Assembly (NCBI GenBank): GCA_016782225.1
Contig: JADDOW010000100.1
Span: forward strand, 1-47,698
Direction: 5' to 3'
Origin: Nitrososphaeraceae archaeon
GTDB lineage: Archaea; Thermoproteota; Nitrososphaeria; Nitrososphaerales; Nitrososphaeraceae
Length of the DNA: 47,698 bases
Below are positions 8,003 through 16,416 of this stretch, one piece after another. Below the pieces are notes generated by a model. That model saw nothing but the letters and a program-made list of their open reading frames with translations, was not told the origin of the DNA and searched no databases. A program made the position numbers and the translations under genes. Each line of letters starts with the position of its first letter. Position 1 is the first letter of the stretch.

Positions 8003-8644
8003 TTATTTTAATTCATACAGTGCTATTATTAGTTTTAGTAAAATTTTCTCATTAGTTTTCTCTGCCAACGGCACAAAAAATTCCTGGGTTTCATCTTTAA
8101 ACCTGGAGATTTTGTCTTTTCTTCGTGAATTCTTTAATGATCTGAGGTCGTCTAATCTCTCTGCTAAAACTATGCATTTGGTATGGTTATCTGCTTGTTT
8201 TATTTTCGAAATTTGTTTTTCTATTGATGATTCATCATTTTTTTTTGTCTTTTTGACAAAAAATGAAACTGTCTTATAGATTTTTTCACCAATTTCAAGT
8301 TTAATGTAATCTTTAATTTCTTGAGATGGCTCCTCTTTATCAAAAATATCGTGAAGTAGGGCCGAACAAATCAAATCTGTTTCATTCATTTTTATTTCTT
8401 CAGATAAAATTAAGGCAACCCTTAGTGAATGATTTATCTGCGGTTCATTAGTGTCGGATTGGTATTTTCTAACTATTTCATTATGCATTCGGATGGCTAA
8501 TCCAAAAGATTTTGTAATCTTTTCAACATCCTTTATGGATTCCTCAAACGGCTTTAATAAAGTTGTAAATCCTGTTTTAATAAAATTATTTTTTTTATCC
8601 TTTTTATCAATGTTATTATACATTTCTTGCAATTTGTCCTTCAA
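8003..8644 (-). CDS. SpoT-like HD domain protein (hydrolase domain only)
   Basis: The 213-residue protein matches the (p)ppGpp-hydrolase type HD domain: HSLRVALILSEEI (H72), CSALLHDIFDKEE (H98-D99) and ERLDDLRSLK (162-171). These correspond to the H, HD and ADRLHNMRTL elements of RelA/SpoT. Two family positions differ: the Asp of ADRL is Glu162 and the Asn of HNM is Asp166. The ED pair after HD reads as Asp102-Lys103. Metal binding is plausible but alarmone hydrolysis is uncertain. No synthetase, TGS or ACT domain is attached. Residues 1-50 are basic and helical. The start is TTG, with a stop codon ten codons upstream in frame; an ATG seven codons downstream is an alternative. It is convergent with the zinc-knuckle gene. 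Confidence 0.7.
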   Translation of the reverse strand: MKDKLQEMYNNIDKKDKKNNFIKTGFTTLLKPFEESIKDVEKITKSFGLAIRMHNEIVRKYQSDTNEPQINHSLRVALILSEEIKMNETDLICSALLHDIFDKEEPSQEIKDYIKLEIGEKIYKTVSFFVKKTKKNDESSIEKQISKIKQADNHTKCIVLAERLDDLRSLKNSRRKDKISRFKDETQEFFVPLAEKTNEKILLKLIIALYELK

Positions 8645-8782
8645 ATTGGTTTGATATTTTATCCATTAATGTACTTTTCATCATGATTCTTTTGATTTTG
8701 ACAATAACTATGATATCGGATACAAATTAATAAATATACATTCATAAGTTTTGTGTATTTATGGGTTTATTGAATATTTCCG

Positions 8783-9334
8783 ATGACCTCAAAAGATTCA
8801 ATCAAACATGAAACTATTAACGTGTCCATTCAATTTGGTGATATAAAGGTGCAATTTAATGGTGAACCGGAAAACGTTACTATTTCTGTCATGAATTTTC
8901 TCTCTAAGAATATACCTGAAATAGATTTGGCTAGAAGAATTTCCTTAAATTATTCTATACCAGAGTTGATAAACATATACTCTCCTATAATCAAAATTAC
9001 TCCCGAAGGGCCTAAAATTTTACCGGATAGTGTAGAAATCCAAAACAAAAAATTTTCCGATAAGGAAATAGTTATGCTATACCTTTTGGGATCAAAAATT
9101 GCGTTTGAATTAGGAAAGATTTCTGATAAATCCTACCGTATTTCTGACATTCAGTCCTCGACAAATTTGAATCCAAAATCCATAAGCTCCAGGTTATCCG
9201 AATTGGTTAAAGCTGGTTATGTGTCTAGAAGCGTTAATAAAGAAAACCAGTTAGAATTGGTAGTCTATGGAATTACTACTGTGGGCATTAGTTGGCTAAA
9301 TAATATTATAACAAAAAAAATCAGTACAAAATAG
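8783..9334 (+). CDS. Winged-helix protein with N-terminal beta domain
   Basis: Residues about 10-60 form alternating beta strands (INVSIQFGDIKVQFNGEPENVTISVMNFL). Residues 95-175 form a winged helix: a helix with KEIVMLYLLGSKIAFEL, then YRISDIQSSTNLNPKSISSRLSELVKAGYVSRSV as helix-turn-helix, and a wing with LELVVYGITTVGISWL. No enzymatic motif is visible. The protein has the same overall plan as the neighbour on the opposite strand (9336-9842), with which it is convergent, the stop codons one base apart. Both lie next to nurA-herA. It is likely a DNA-binding regulator or accessory factor conserved in Nitrososphaeria; the partner and target are unknown. Confidence 0.6.
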   Translation: MTSKDSIKHETINVSIQFGDIKVQFNGEPENVTISVMNFLSKNIPEIDLARRISLNYSIPELINIYSPIIKITPEGPKILPDSVEIQNKKFSDKEIVMLYLLGSKIAFELGKISDKSYRISDIQSSTNLNPKSISSRLSELVKAGYVSRSVNKENQLELVVYGITTVGISWLNNIITKKISTK

Positions 9335-9335
9335 T

Positions 9336-9842
9336 TTATTGTTTCTCAAACAATGGCTTTTTCTGGATATATCTGTAATTTCTGAGTGTTCCCACTCTAG
9401 TTAGGATTCCTTCTCTAACCATGTCTGTTAAGGAGTGTGATACAGCTGTCCTATCGTAGTTATATCCCATTGCTGATATTTCATCATGTACTTCACCCAG
9501 TGATCTTTCGCTTTCAAAATACTTTTCATAAAATATTTTTTCTATTAGGCTTCTACATGTGTTACCGTTTTTAGCTAATTCTTTTAATGAAATGCTGCTG
9601 TTTTTTCTTTGATTGTTGTTGTATGCATTGTTGTTTGTTTCAAATTTGGATTTTATGTAACCTATTTCATCTTTTAATTTTTCAATCTCGTCGTTTGTGT
9701 TTGAGTTTGAGAGTGAGGCAATATCTATTCCAGAAAGTACATTCTCTACAACCTGTTTTACTTTGTCTTCTGTACACGTGATTTCGACTTCCCACTCTTT
9801 ATATTTTAGTTTTATTTTTGCCTCTACGGAAAGCTTTGACAT
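9336..9842 (-). CDS. Winged-helix protein with N-terminal beta domain, divergent from nurA
   Basis: The N-terminus (KLSVEAKIKLKYKEWEVEITCTEDKVKQVVENVLSGI) has the same strand-strand-helix pattern as the gene at 8783. A short coiled-coil-like helix (NDEIEKLKDEIGYIKSKFE) and an Asn-rich linker follow. The C-terminal winged helix (SLGEVHDEISAMGYNYDRTAVSHSLTDMVREGILTRVG) ends in an aromatic wing. ATG at 9842 (MSKLSVE) is preferred over the in-frame ATG at 9854. The TATA box at 9860-9865 lies about 23 nt from the former but only 11 nt from the latter. It is divergent from nurA with about 110 nt between start codons, so it may control that operon; this is inference from position. Confidence 0.6.
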   Translation of the reverse strand: MSKLSVEAKIKLKYKEWEVEITCTEDKVKQVVENVLSGIDIASLSNSNTNDEIEKLKDEIGYIKSKFETNNNAYNNNQRKNSSISLKELAKNGNTCRSLIEKIFYEKYFESERSLGEVHDEISAMGYNYDRTAVSHSLTDMVREGILTRVGTLRNYRYIQKKPLFEKQ

Positions 9843-9859
9843 TGCCTCATTCATCAGTC

Positions 9860-9865
9860 TTTATA
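9860..9865 (-). promoter_or_regulatory. TATA box deciding the start of the divergent winged-helix gene
   Basis: On the minus strand the sequence is TATAAA. Its distance to ATG 9842 fits a leaderless start, while ATG 9854 would lie upstream of the expected transcription start. Confidence 0.4.
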
Positions 9866-9920
9866 TTGGGATTTCTCTTTGATAAAGTTATTGCTGTTCA
9901 TCATGAACAAGATGAACAAC

Positions 9921-9928
9921 ATTTATTA
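9921..9928 (+). promoter_or_regulatory. TATA-like box for nurA
   Basis: ATTTATTA lies 32 nt before the ATG at 9953. A start at TTG 9818 would instead overlap the coding region of the divergent gene. The box therefore favours the shorter NurA form. Confidence 0.35.
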
Positions 9929-9952
9929 ACCAGTCTGCTGTTGTTGAACAAG

Positions 9953-10984
9953 ATGAATAATCAATTAAATTATCAAGAGCTCGAATCAAATATAACTAAC
10001 ATGAAAAAATCACTAATTAACAATTTTACTAATTCCTTTTTTTGTAAAGACTATAAAAAATTGTTAGAGAGCAAAAAATTGGTTTTTGTAAACGACGATG
10101 ATGGGATACCTATTCAAAATTGGGGAATGCGTTCTGAAAAATACGATCATGTGAAAGTTAATGATATTGACACTGTTAAAGTAGATAAGTTTGTTTTTGG
10201 TATTGATTCAAGTTGTATTAAAGTTGCTGAAGTAGAGGATGGGGGCCTATATGCAATAAAAGGTTGTATTTGTATCTCTTTTAAGGGACGGCCTTTGAAC
10301 CACCTTAAAGTTGGTCCCTTTTTATTTTACTTAAATGAGGAAACATTAAAAAATTTCCGAATAGATCATAACATACTAAAACTGACGTTATTTAATGATG
10401 ATTACGCAAAAAAGTTTCTTAGAATCAACCTTGAGCGATACATCCAATTTTGGTTATCCAAACTAGTCACAAATTCAATCATTCTTATAGATGGCTCTCT
10501 TAAATATTCGATATTTGAAAATCAATTTTATTCTATTTTGAGGGTATTTGAGAATTCTGTCATCAACAAAAACTCCATAATCGGGATTAGCAAGAACACT
10601 AAGATTAAGGTGTTGAAATATTTCTCTTATCCTCTATTAAAATCAAAAAACCCTTCTTTCATTAACATTGATCTAGTTATTACAAGTTTGATTAGGAAAA
10701 TATATGGAGAACACATTTTGGTAAAGTTTGATGATGGTAAATATGCCAATATCTTAAGGGCGGATGTGGTGGCGTTTGATAATGATGTTACTAATCTACT
10801 AGGTACTTTGCTCTATAACGAATTTATCACAAATGGTTATCCCAGTACATTACAGTTGTCTCATCATGTTTCGACTTTTTCAAATACTGATTTGTCTAGT
10901 ATACAGGGTTTTATAAAGTCAAACTATTTCATTAAGGAAGTTTATCATGAAAACATACGAAATTCAATTTTAGGATCCATTTAG
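9953..10984 (+). CDS. nurA: NurA-domain nuclease
   Basis: NurA is the 5'-3' nuclease that works with HerA (and Mre11-Rad50) in DNA end resection. The family signature is the FGIDSS motif near residue 80 (VFGIDSSCIKVAEVEDGGLYAIKG), whose aspartate binds metal. A second acidic motif follows in SIILIDGSLKYS, and a third segment, VITSLIRKIYGEH, near residue 245. The frame extends upstream to a TTG at 9818, but the 45 extra residues are unlike NurA and overlap the divergent gene. ATG 9953 gives 343 residues, normal for the family. The stop is three bases from the herA ATG, so nurA-herA form an operon, as in most archaea. Confidence 0.87.
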   Translation: MNNQLNYQELESNITNMKKSLINNFTNSFFCKDYKKLLESKKLVFVNDDDGIPIQNWGMRSEKYDHVKVNDIDTVKVDKFVFGIDSSCIKVAEVEDGGLYAIKGCICISFKGRPLNHLKVGPFLFYLNEETLKNFRIDHNILKLTLFNDDYAKKFLRINLERYIQFWLSKLVTNSIILIDGSLKYSIFENQFYSILRVFENSVINKNSIIGISKNTKIKVLKYFSYPLLKSKNPSFINIDLVITSLIRKIYGEHILVKFDDGKYANILRADVVAFDNDVTNLLGTLLYNEFITNGYPSTLQLSHHVSTFSNTDLSSIQGFIKSNYFIKEVYHENIRNSILGSI

Positions 10985-10986
10985 AA

Positions 10987-12444
10987 ATGAAGATCCTCTC
11001 AAAAAGCGGAGATGAGATAATATTGCTTGCCGTAACTAACGATTTTGCAAATAAAGGTGATTATTTTATCATTGAAGATTTCAATTTAAATAAAAAACTA
11101 TTAGTCCAAATTTATGATGAGGAGTATCTTTCATCCCAATCACTAGCAGATGAAATAATTAAAGATGAGGTTATTGGTAAATACAGCTCTGAAAACATCT
11201 TTGATCCGCTAGAAATCAACAATCTTTCTCAAATAATCCGAGACGTAAGGCTTTTTAGAACAAAAATCAGGGGATCTATCGATAAATTTGATAGCCTGTC
11301 TGCTGATGTGGATTGGGTGCCCTCCCGTGTATATTCAAAAATCATCAAAATTAATTACAACGAGATTAAATCTTTGACAAAAAGAGATTTGCAGTATCCT
11401 ATACCTATTGGCAAATCCGGAACTGAAGATCAGGTTTTTGAGATCTATGCTGAAGACCTGGATGGTAAGTTAAATATAATTACTGGAAAAAAGGAGACCG
11501 GCAAATCCCATCTCTCAAAAATTCTCATAAAGTCTTTAATTCAATACGGTGCGTACGTTATTGTCTTTGATTTAAACAATGAATACAGCGGGTTATTGTT
11601 CAACAATAACGGGGGAGCATCATCCATTAACGATAAGTTACTTTTGTTGGAACCAGGAAAGGAGCTGAAATTTGATTTACGATATTGTGGTAAACCGTCC
11701 ATTTCAAATATGTTAAGAAATGCTCTTGATATGCCTGCGGCTTCCTTGAGGGAGTTTTTTAGAATATGGGACTCGCTTGAAAATAAAAAGATGTTGGGAT
11801 TAGATGAGCTTGGACATGCATTTAGTACATGGAACATAAATGAGTTGGTACGAGATGCTCTGTTATCTAGATATCATATTATCGATTCATCTCATCTTTT
11901 TTCTCTTAACCATACCAATGAGAAGGGTTTTCAATTCGAAGAATTAATAAAAACGAAAAGAAAAGGAGCCGGAATGATAATCAATATGAGTAGGGTTTCT
12001 CCTGTTGTAAGGCGTATGATTGTTGAGGTTGTAATGAATAAATTGATTGATTTAATGGAAAAATCATTAATTCCGCCAATATTTATTTTTGCCGAAGAAG
12101 CCCATTTATATATTCGCGATACCTATTGGGAAGATTTGATAACCCGTATGAGGCATTTTGGAATTTACACCACGTTCATCACTAATCAGCCTGACGCACT
12201 TAACGATACCATTTATAGGCAAGTTGACAATATCTTTTTATTTAACTTTACAAACGATGCTGATTTGGAAAAAATATCCAAAGTTTCTTTGCTTGACAAT
12301 TCCACAATAAAGTCTTTAGTAAAAACGCTATCACATCGCAATTGCCTTTCTATAGGCAAGGTTGTTTCTAACCTGCCAATGGTGGTAAAAGTCGACTCCG
12401 TAGACATGGTTACACTAGGGGAAACAAAAAAATTTTTTAAATGA
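10987..12444 (+). CDS. herA: HerA-type DNA helicase/translocase
   Basis: HerA is a hexameric ATPase of the FtsK/HerA superfamily that drives NurA. The first 110 residues form the beta-barrel (HAS) region. Walker A is GKKETGKS (167-174). Walker B is PPIFIFAEEAHLYI, with the catalytic Glu pair at 369-370. The following FGIYTTFITNQP segment matches the HerA sensor region, and a C-terminal arginine-containing stretch ends the protein. The length of 485 residues is typical. It directly follows nurA and its last eight bases overlap the end of the convergent rtcA gene. Confidence 0.9.
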   Translation: MKILSKSGDEIILLAVTNDFANKGDYFIIEDFNLNKKLLVQIYDEEYLSSQSLADEIIKDEVIGKYSSENIFDPLEINNLSQIIRDVRLFRTKIRGSIDKFDSLSADVDWVPSRVYSKIIKINYNEIKSLTKRDLQYPIPIGKSGTEDQVFEIYAEDLDGKLNIITGKKETGKSHLSKILIKSLIQYGAYVIVFDLNNEYSGLLFNNNGGASSINDKLLLLEPGKELKFDLRYCGKPSISNMLRNALDMPAASLREFFRIWDSLENKKMLGLDELGHAFSTWNINELVRDALLSRYHIIDSSHLFSLNHTNEKGFQFEELIKTKRKGAGMIINMSRVSPVVRRMIVEVVMNKLIDLMEKSLIPPIFIFAEEAHLYIRDTYWEDLITRMRHFGIYTTFITNQPDALNDTIYRQVDNIFLFNFTNDADLEKISKVSLLDNSTIKSLVKTLSHRNCLSIGKVVSNLPMVVKVDSVDMVTLGETKKFFK

Positions 12445-13498
12445 TCTCAGAACCTTTTATTGTTATGATGAATTCATTTTCTGCAATTTTCTCTATTTGG
12501 TATTCCATGCCATTTATTTTTTTGATTATCTCCAAATTTGTTAAAAGGTGCTTTGAAATACTTGATATCTTGTACCTTGATTTTTCGTTAACAAAACTTA
12601 GTGGCAATACCAACATGTCTGCCAAATGCTTGTCTATGCATGCCCGAAATTTAAACTCCTCAATATACTTTTTTGAGACATTATATCCTATTGTTTCGGC
12701 TTTTAAATTTTTTTCACCTATTGAATCAGCTCCCAAATAAATTCCGGATTCAGATATGCTATATACCAAAATAGACGATCCTGCGCTCTCAGAGTTTTCT
12801 ATTGATGACTTATATTTTTCACACTTTATTCCGTTTTTCTCCAAATTCGACAAAGCACTACTGATTTGCCTGTCGTTTACATGCTTTGGTAGCCTGCCTA
12901 CAATACTTATAATATGTGGGTTTGTCTCCCTGAAATTGCAAAAGTCAACTGATTTTAGATTCTTTGCCTTTTGGATTTCTATATTAACAATCCCTTTACC
13001 ATTTGGATAAAATCCCCTTTTTATTATATTTACATCAAATAGGATTCCTATCCTGTTGAATGCTTCCCTCATCACATATTTTATGTAATCAATTGTGGGG
13101 CTAAACTTTACATCGGTTCCCCCTGTCAACTGAATCAGAATGTTCTTTTGGGAAATTGCGATACTTGGAATTATTGTTTGAAGTAATAATGGGATGCTTC
13201 CTGCAGTCCCAATATCAATATTGTATGTGTCTTTATTTATCTCATCATTGTTTTCACTGTTTTTATCAAATGATATATTTATCCACTCTGCTCCTAATTC
13301 TGCATTTTCGATATGGATATCAAATAATTTTGACAGGAGTTTTATTGTTGTAACATGCTGGTGTCTTAAGCCCGGACTGTTTCTTTTTGTTCGGATGTTT
13401 GTTATTTTTATGGGCTTTTTAATGATAGTTGAAATTGTTAATGCACTTCTAAGTATTTGACCTCCGCCTTCGCCAGTTGATCCATCTATTATTAGCAA
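12437..13498 (-). CDS. rtcA: RNA 3'-terminal phosphate cyclase
   Basis: RtcA converts RNA 3'-phosphates to 2',3'-cyclic phosphates through a covalent histidine-AMP. The N-terminus DGSTGEGGGQILRSALTIS is a family hallmark, followed by RTKRNSPGLRHQH. The insert domain starts near KHVNDRQISSALSNLE. The DKHLADMLVLPLSF segment near the C-terminus holds the histidine that is adenylylated in the family. The length of 353 residues is normal. Its 3' end overlaps herA by eight bases on the opposite strand. No RtcB ligase lies in this window. The NadM gene is upstream, on the same strand, with a gap of 37 bases. Confidence 0.93.
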   Translation of the reverse strand: MLIIDGSTGEGGGQILRSALTISTIIKKPIKITNIRTKRNSPGLRHQHVTTIKLLSKLFDIHIENAELGAEWINISFDKNSENNDEINKDTYNIDIGTAGSIPLLLQTIIPSIAISQKNILIQLTGGTDVKFSPTIDYIKYVMREAFNRIGILFDVNIIKRGFYPNGKGIVNIEIQKAKNLKSVDFCNFRETNPHIISIVGRLPKHVNDRQISSALSNLEKNGIKCEKYKSSIENSESAGSSILVYSISESGIYLGADSIGEKNLKAETIGYNVSKKYIEEFKFRACIDKHLADMLVLPLSFVNEKSRYKISSISKHLLTNLEIIKKINGMEYQIEKIAENEFIITIKGSEII

Positions 13499-13535
13499 TT
13501 ATAGTTTTATAATTTGTTTTTAAATTAAATTTTTG

Positions 13536-14081
13536 TTATTGTTGCCTTTTATTTTGGTGATTGATGTTATGTATTGCCTTTATTCTCTCAATTCCGTTTA
13601 TTTCCTCAATGATTTTTGCTGTTTCAGCGGATACCAATTCTTTCCAATTCCTATTATTTGAAATTCTATGTCTGACTTCAGTTGCAGAAAGCTTTTCCCT
13701 ATTGATTATTTCGGGATGGATTATTTCTATTCTTCTTTCATTAAATAACATGGTTGTAAACGGATCGTTCGTAAATACCACATTGTATCTTGGTACCAAT
13801 AAGTCAATAGTGTGTGTCCATAATTTATGTACTCCAACGTCTGGAACTGGTATGAGAATAGTGTTTTGCAGTATGTCTTTCCTAATTTCCTTACAGATGG
13901 TTTCTCTTATGATTTCTATTCTCTCTCCTGCGGTAAAAGGATTTTTAAACTCAAAACTTTTATCAGAGCTGCCAATAACTATTACTAATTCATCTACCTT
14001 ATCAAGACAGTATTTTATCGAATTTATATGACCATTATGTAGTGGTTGAAATCTGCCAACAAAAAGGCCTCTTTTTACCAT
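13536..14081 (-). CDS. nadM: Nicotinamide-nucleotide adenylyltransferase, archaeal NadM type
   Basis: The enzyme joins NMN and ATP to make NAD+. The nucleotidyltransferase motif GRFQPLHNGH lies at residues 9-18, and the second motif of the superfamily, LSATEVRHRI (the ISSTxIR equivalent), lies near 129-138. IGSSDKSFEFKNPFTAGER matches the archaeal NMN-binding region. The length of 181 residues fits the archaeal hexameric form. It lies upstream of rtcA on the same strand, and the pair is probably cotranscribed. Confidence 0.92.
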   Translation of the reverse strand: MVKRGLFVGRFQPLHNGHINSIKYCLDKVDELVIVIGSSDKSFEFKNPFTAGERIEIIRETICKEIRKDILQNTILIPVPDVGVHKLWTHTIDLLVPRYNVVFTNDPFTTMLFNERRIEIIHPEIINREKLSATEVRHRISNNRNWKELVSAETAKIIEEINGIERIKAIHNINHQNKRQQ

Positions 14082-14194
14082 TTTTTTTCTTATGTTGTTT
14101 GAGTTAAAAATATATTGGATTCATACGCGAATTCAATTGTGCAATTTTGCTAGTATAGTAAGAAATTAATATGTTTTTATTTCTATAGATTCTT

Positions 14195-14560
14195 CTGTAC
14201 TATTCATTTAGTAAATTTGGGCGTGATGCGGAGTTTTTAGTTGGTTTATGTATGAAATCTAAGGAATGGAGTGTGTATTTTTCTAAAGGAAGTAGAGGCC
14301 CTTCTGATATCATCGCAATAAAAAATGATGTCATTTGGTTGGTTCAAATAAAATCAAGCACCAGAATACCGAAAATACGCGGATGTGAAATACATAACCT
14401 TATAAAAATGTCAAATAAAATAAACAACAGTTTTCCTATCTTATCTTTGATAAGCCCTAAATTAGACTGTAATGCTAATGCAAACTCAATTTTATTTGGG
14501 AATTATTCTTTAAATTTTTACTTGTTGCCTGATTGGAAAAGCGTTACTTTCGAGTTATAG
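14195..14560 (+). CDS. Hjc-type Holliday junction resolvase-like nuclease
   Basis: The core GSRGPSDIIAIKN... WLVQIKSS matches the archaeal Hjc/PD-(D/E)xK nuclease fold. The first ATG (14252) would remove the conserved N-terminal helix. Upstream in the same frame, FGRDAEFLVGLC supplies that helix with its acidic residue, matching the G-x-x-x-E-x-x-L pattern of Hjc. The frame is open only from 14189, and the codons there are ATT, CTT, CTG. CTG at 14195 is given as a tentative start; no ATG, GTG or TTG is available. Where Hjc has E-x-K, this protein has Q-x-K (VQIKSS). A distant alternative is an Hjc paralogue with altered or lost activity. Confidence 0.65.
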   Translation: MYYSFSKFGRDAEFLVGLCMKSKEWSVYFSKGSRGPSDIIAIKNDVIWLVQIKSSTRIPKIRGCEIHNLIKMSNKINNSFPILSLISPKLDCNANANSILFGNYSLNFYLLPDWKSVTFEL

Positions 14561-14602
14561 GTATATGTAACTATTTCATTACTGAATTCAATACATGAAT
14601 AA

Positions 14603-15121
14603 TCAGTCTCTATAAATGTTTTTCCAAAAAGATTTTATTGTTTTTTCGTTGAAACGAATAGAATTTAATGCAAATTCTTTCATTGACCCAATATAATCTA
14701 GCATATATGTTTTCCATGGATTGCTATAATTGCTTTTCAATGAGGTGTTTTTGTCACCTGGTACTTTTTTATCTTTTTCGGGATTTAACATATGATTTGA
14801 TATTGTCTTTACAATTACCTCATTATCTATGTCTTTTGCAGTAGCAAAGGTGATTATTTTTTCTTTTGTCGGTAAGTCAAATAACTTTATTTTTTCATAT
14901 TCCACAGCTATATACTCTAGTTTTCCCAATTCTTTTGAAAACCTTTCTCCAATCTGCACTATATGGGGAGTTTGGATAAGACTTAATTTTGCAATATTGT
15001 TGTCAATTGTTTGACCTGGATCATTTAGGTTTGATTCTATGTTGCCATCTTCTAAAACCCCGACAAATTTTATTTTAGGTTCCAATGAAATGATTTCGGC
15101 GGAACTATGCGCAACATTCAT
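14603..15121 (-). CDS. DUF6659-like protein with C-terminal extension
   Basis: Residues 10-110 share the plan of the protein at 41153: IISLEPKIKFVGVLEDGNI (compare IRFVGIADKHGII), then LGKLEYIAVEYEKIKLFDLPTKEKIITFAT (compare LGKLHYTCSLYEKILRITIP). The fold is probably a small sensor-like alpha/beta domain, but no function is known to me. About 60 extra residues at the C-terminus are basic and helical (NPWKTYMLDYIGSMKEFALNS). The ATG overlaps nothing. It lies upstream of the minus-strand end of the Hjc region and downstream of the pterin dehydratase gene on the same strand (40 nt gap). Such proteins are expanded in Nitrososphaerales, as far as I recall. Confidence 0.6.
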   Translation of the reverse strand: MNVAHSSAEIISLEPKIKFVGVLEDGNIESNLNDPGQTIDNNIAKLSLIQTPHIVQIGERFSKELGKLEYIAVEYEKIKLFDLPTKEKIITFATAKDIDNEVIVKTISNHMLNPEKDKKVPGDKNTSLKSNYSNPWKTYMLDYIGSMKEFALNSIRFNEKTIKSFWKNIYRD

Positions 15122-15161
15122 TTAATTTTTTTAAATTCATTACAACTATATTTATATTTTT

Positions 15162-15428
15162 TTATATTTTTTGTGCATTTAACCCATCAATTTTTTTGGC
15201 TAGATCTGTATCTTTTTCACTAATTTGGTTAGTGTCATGCGTTATTAGTTTTATATTCACTTTATTGAATGAAATTAGGATGTCGGGATGGTGATCCATT
15301 TTTTCGGATTCAAGTGCAATTTTTGTAATAAAGCCAAAAGATTCAATAAAATTATTGAATTCAAAATCTTTGCATAGTTTCCCTTCTATTTCTTCCCAAC
15401 CATGAAGTCCGCTTAGTTTATTGTTCAT
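15162..15428 (-). CDS. Pterin-4a-carbinolamine dehydratase family protein
   Basis: PCD/DCoH proteins dehydrate 4a-hydroxytetrahydropterins. The short 88-residue protein has all of the family's hallmarks: GWEEIEGKLCKDFEF at the start, FITKIALESEKMDHHPDI (with the DHHPD metal/substrate histidines at 44-48), VNIKLITHDTNQISEKD and LAKKIDGL at the end. Phenylalanine hydroxylase is not expected in these archaea, so the physiological pterin is unknown. A dihydropteroate synthase gene at 41867 shows that pterin cofactors are made here. Confidence 0.9.
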   Translation of the reverse strand: MNNKLSGLHGWEEIEGKLCKDFEFNNFIESFGFITKIALESEKMDHHPDILISFNKVNIKLITHDTNQISEKDTDLAKKIDGLNAQKI

Positions 15429-15546
15429 TGTTGGTATTATGTTTAAAAATAGTTAAATATTTTCTCTATACGTCTTTTACCTGTCATGATTAAAATGAAT
15501 AATATATTTTAATATCTGGTATTGTCCTAATACCTAATGAAAAAAA

Positions 15547-16416
15547 GTGGTAGAAGTTGCCATTGTTCAGATGAAATCATCTGTAAATAAAGATGAGAAT
15601 CTAAAGTTCTCTTTAGAGCAAATCAGGGAAGCTCGGAAGAAAAAAGCACAGATAATTTGTTTTCCTGAGTTTCAGATGGCATTTTCTCCAAGTTCTCAAT
15701 CAACTAAAGAATTGTTTTCGATTTCTGAACTAGTTGACGGTGATTTTATTACAGAATTGCGCAAAAGCGCTAAGGAAAATGATATTCATGTCATAGGAAC
15801 AATATATGAACGCTCAACTGCGGATTCTGATGAATTCGCCAAACCATCAGATAACAATGATAGTTTTGACAATCAATATTGCGTTTACGATACGGCAGTA
15901 TTTATAAACAATAGTGGAACTTTGGTGTCATGCTACAGAAAATTGCATCTTTATAACGCTCTTGGTTTTCAAGAATCAAAAAAACTATTAGCTGGAAATA
16001 AACTTTTTTCACCTGTTGATTCTCCATTAGGTAAACTGGGGGTCTTGGTTTGTTACGATTTACGTTTTCCAGAATTAAGTAGGTTGCTTGCTATTGAGGG
16101 ATCAAATGCATTGGTAGCTCCCTCTGGTTGGGTTCAGGGAACAATGAAAGAGGATCACTGGTTGACTATGTGTAAAGCTAGATCTATAGAAAATGGTGTT
16201 TATTTGATAGCCCCAAACCAAGTAGGCAATATTTTTTGTGGCCATAGTTTGATAGTTGACCCGTTTGGTATTGTAATTCTCGATATGGGCACCAGAGAGG
16301 GAGTGGAGATAATTGATTTGGATCTTGGTAGAATCGATTTAGTTAGAAACGATCTTCCTTTATTAAAAAACAGAAGGGCAGACTTATACAATTTAAGACA
16401 AATAAATGTTTTTTAA
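15547..16416 (+). CDS. Carbon-nitrogen hydrolase (nitrilase superfamily)
   Basis: The enzyme belongs to the nitrilase/omega-amidase superfamily, which hydrolyses amide bonds of small molecules. The catalytic triad is visible as Glu41 (CFPEF), Lys132 (CYRKLHLY) and Cys169 (VCYDLRFPEL). The YRKLHLYNALGFQES and CKARSIENGVYLIAPNQ motifs match the NIT/Nit2-like branch. The length of 289 residues is usual. The start is GTG at 15547; an ATG at 15538 is out of frame. It appears to be a single-gene unit, and the substrate cannot be told from sequence. Confidence 0.9.
   Translation: MVEVAIVQMKSSVNKDENLKFSLEQIREARKKKAQIICFPEFQMAFSPSSQSTKELFSISELVDGDFITELRKSAKENDIHVIGTIYERSTADSDEFAKPSDNNDSFDNQYCVYDTAVFINNSGTLVSCYRKLHLYNALGFQESKKLLAGNKLFSPVDSPLGKLGVLVCYDLRFPELSRLLAIEGSNALVAPSGWVQGTMKEDHWLTMCKARSIENGVYLIAPNQVGNIFCGHSLIVDPFGIVILDMGTREGVEIIDLDLGRIDLVRNDLPLLKNRRADLYNLRQINVF

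Noticed and set aside
12441-13460. Several plus-strand frames of 65-99 codons
   Set aside because: They are shadows of the rtcA gene on the minus strand, which has complete family motifs.
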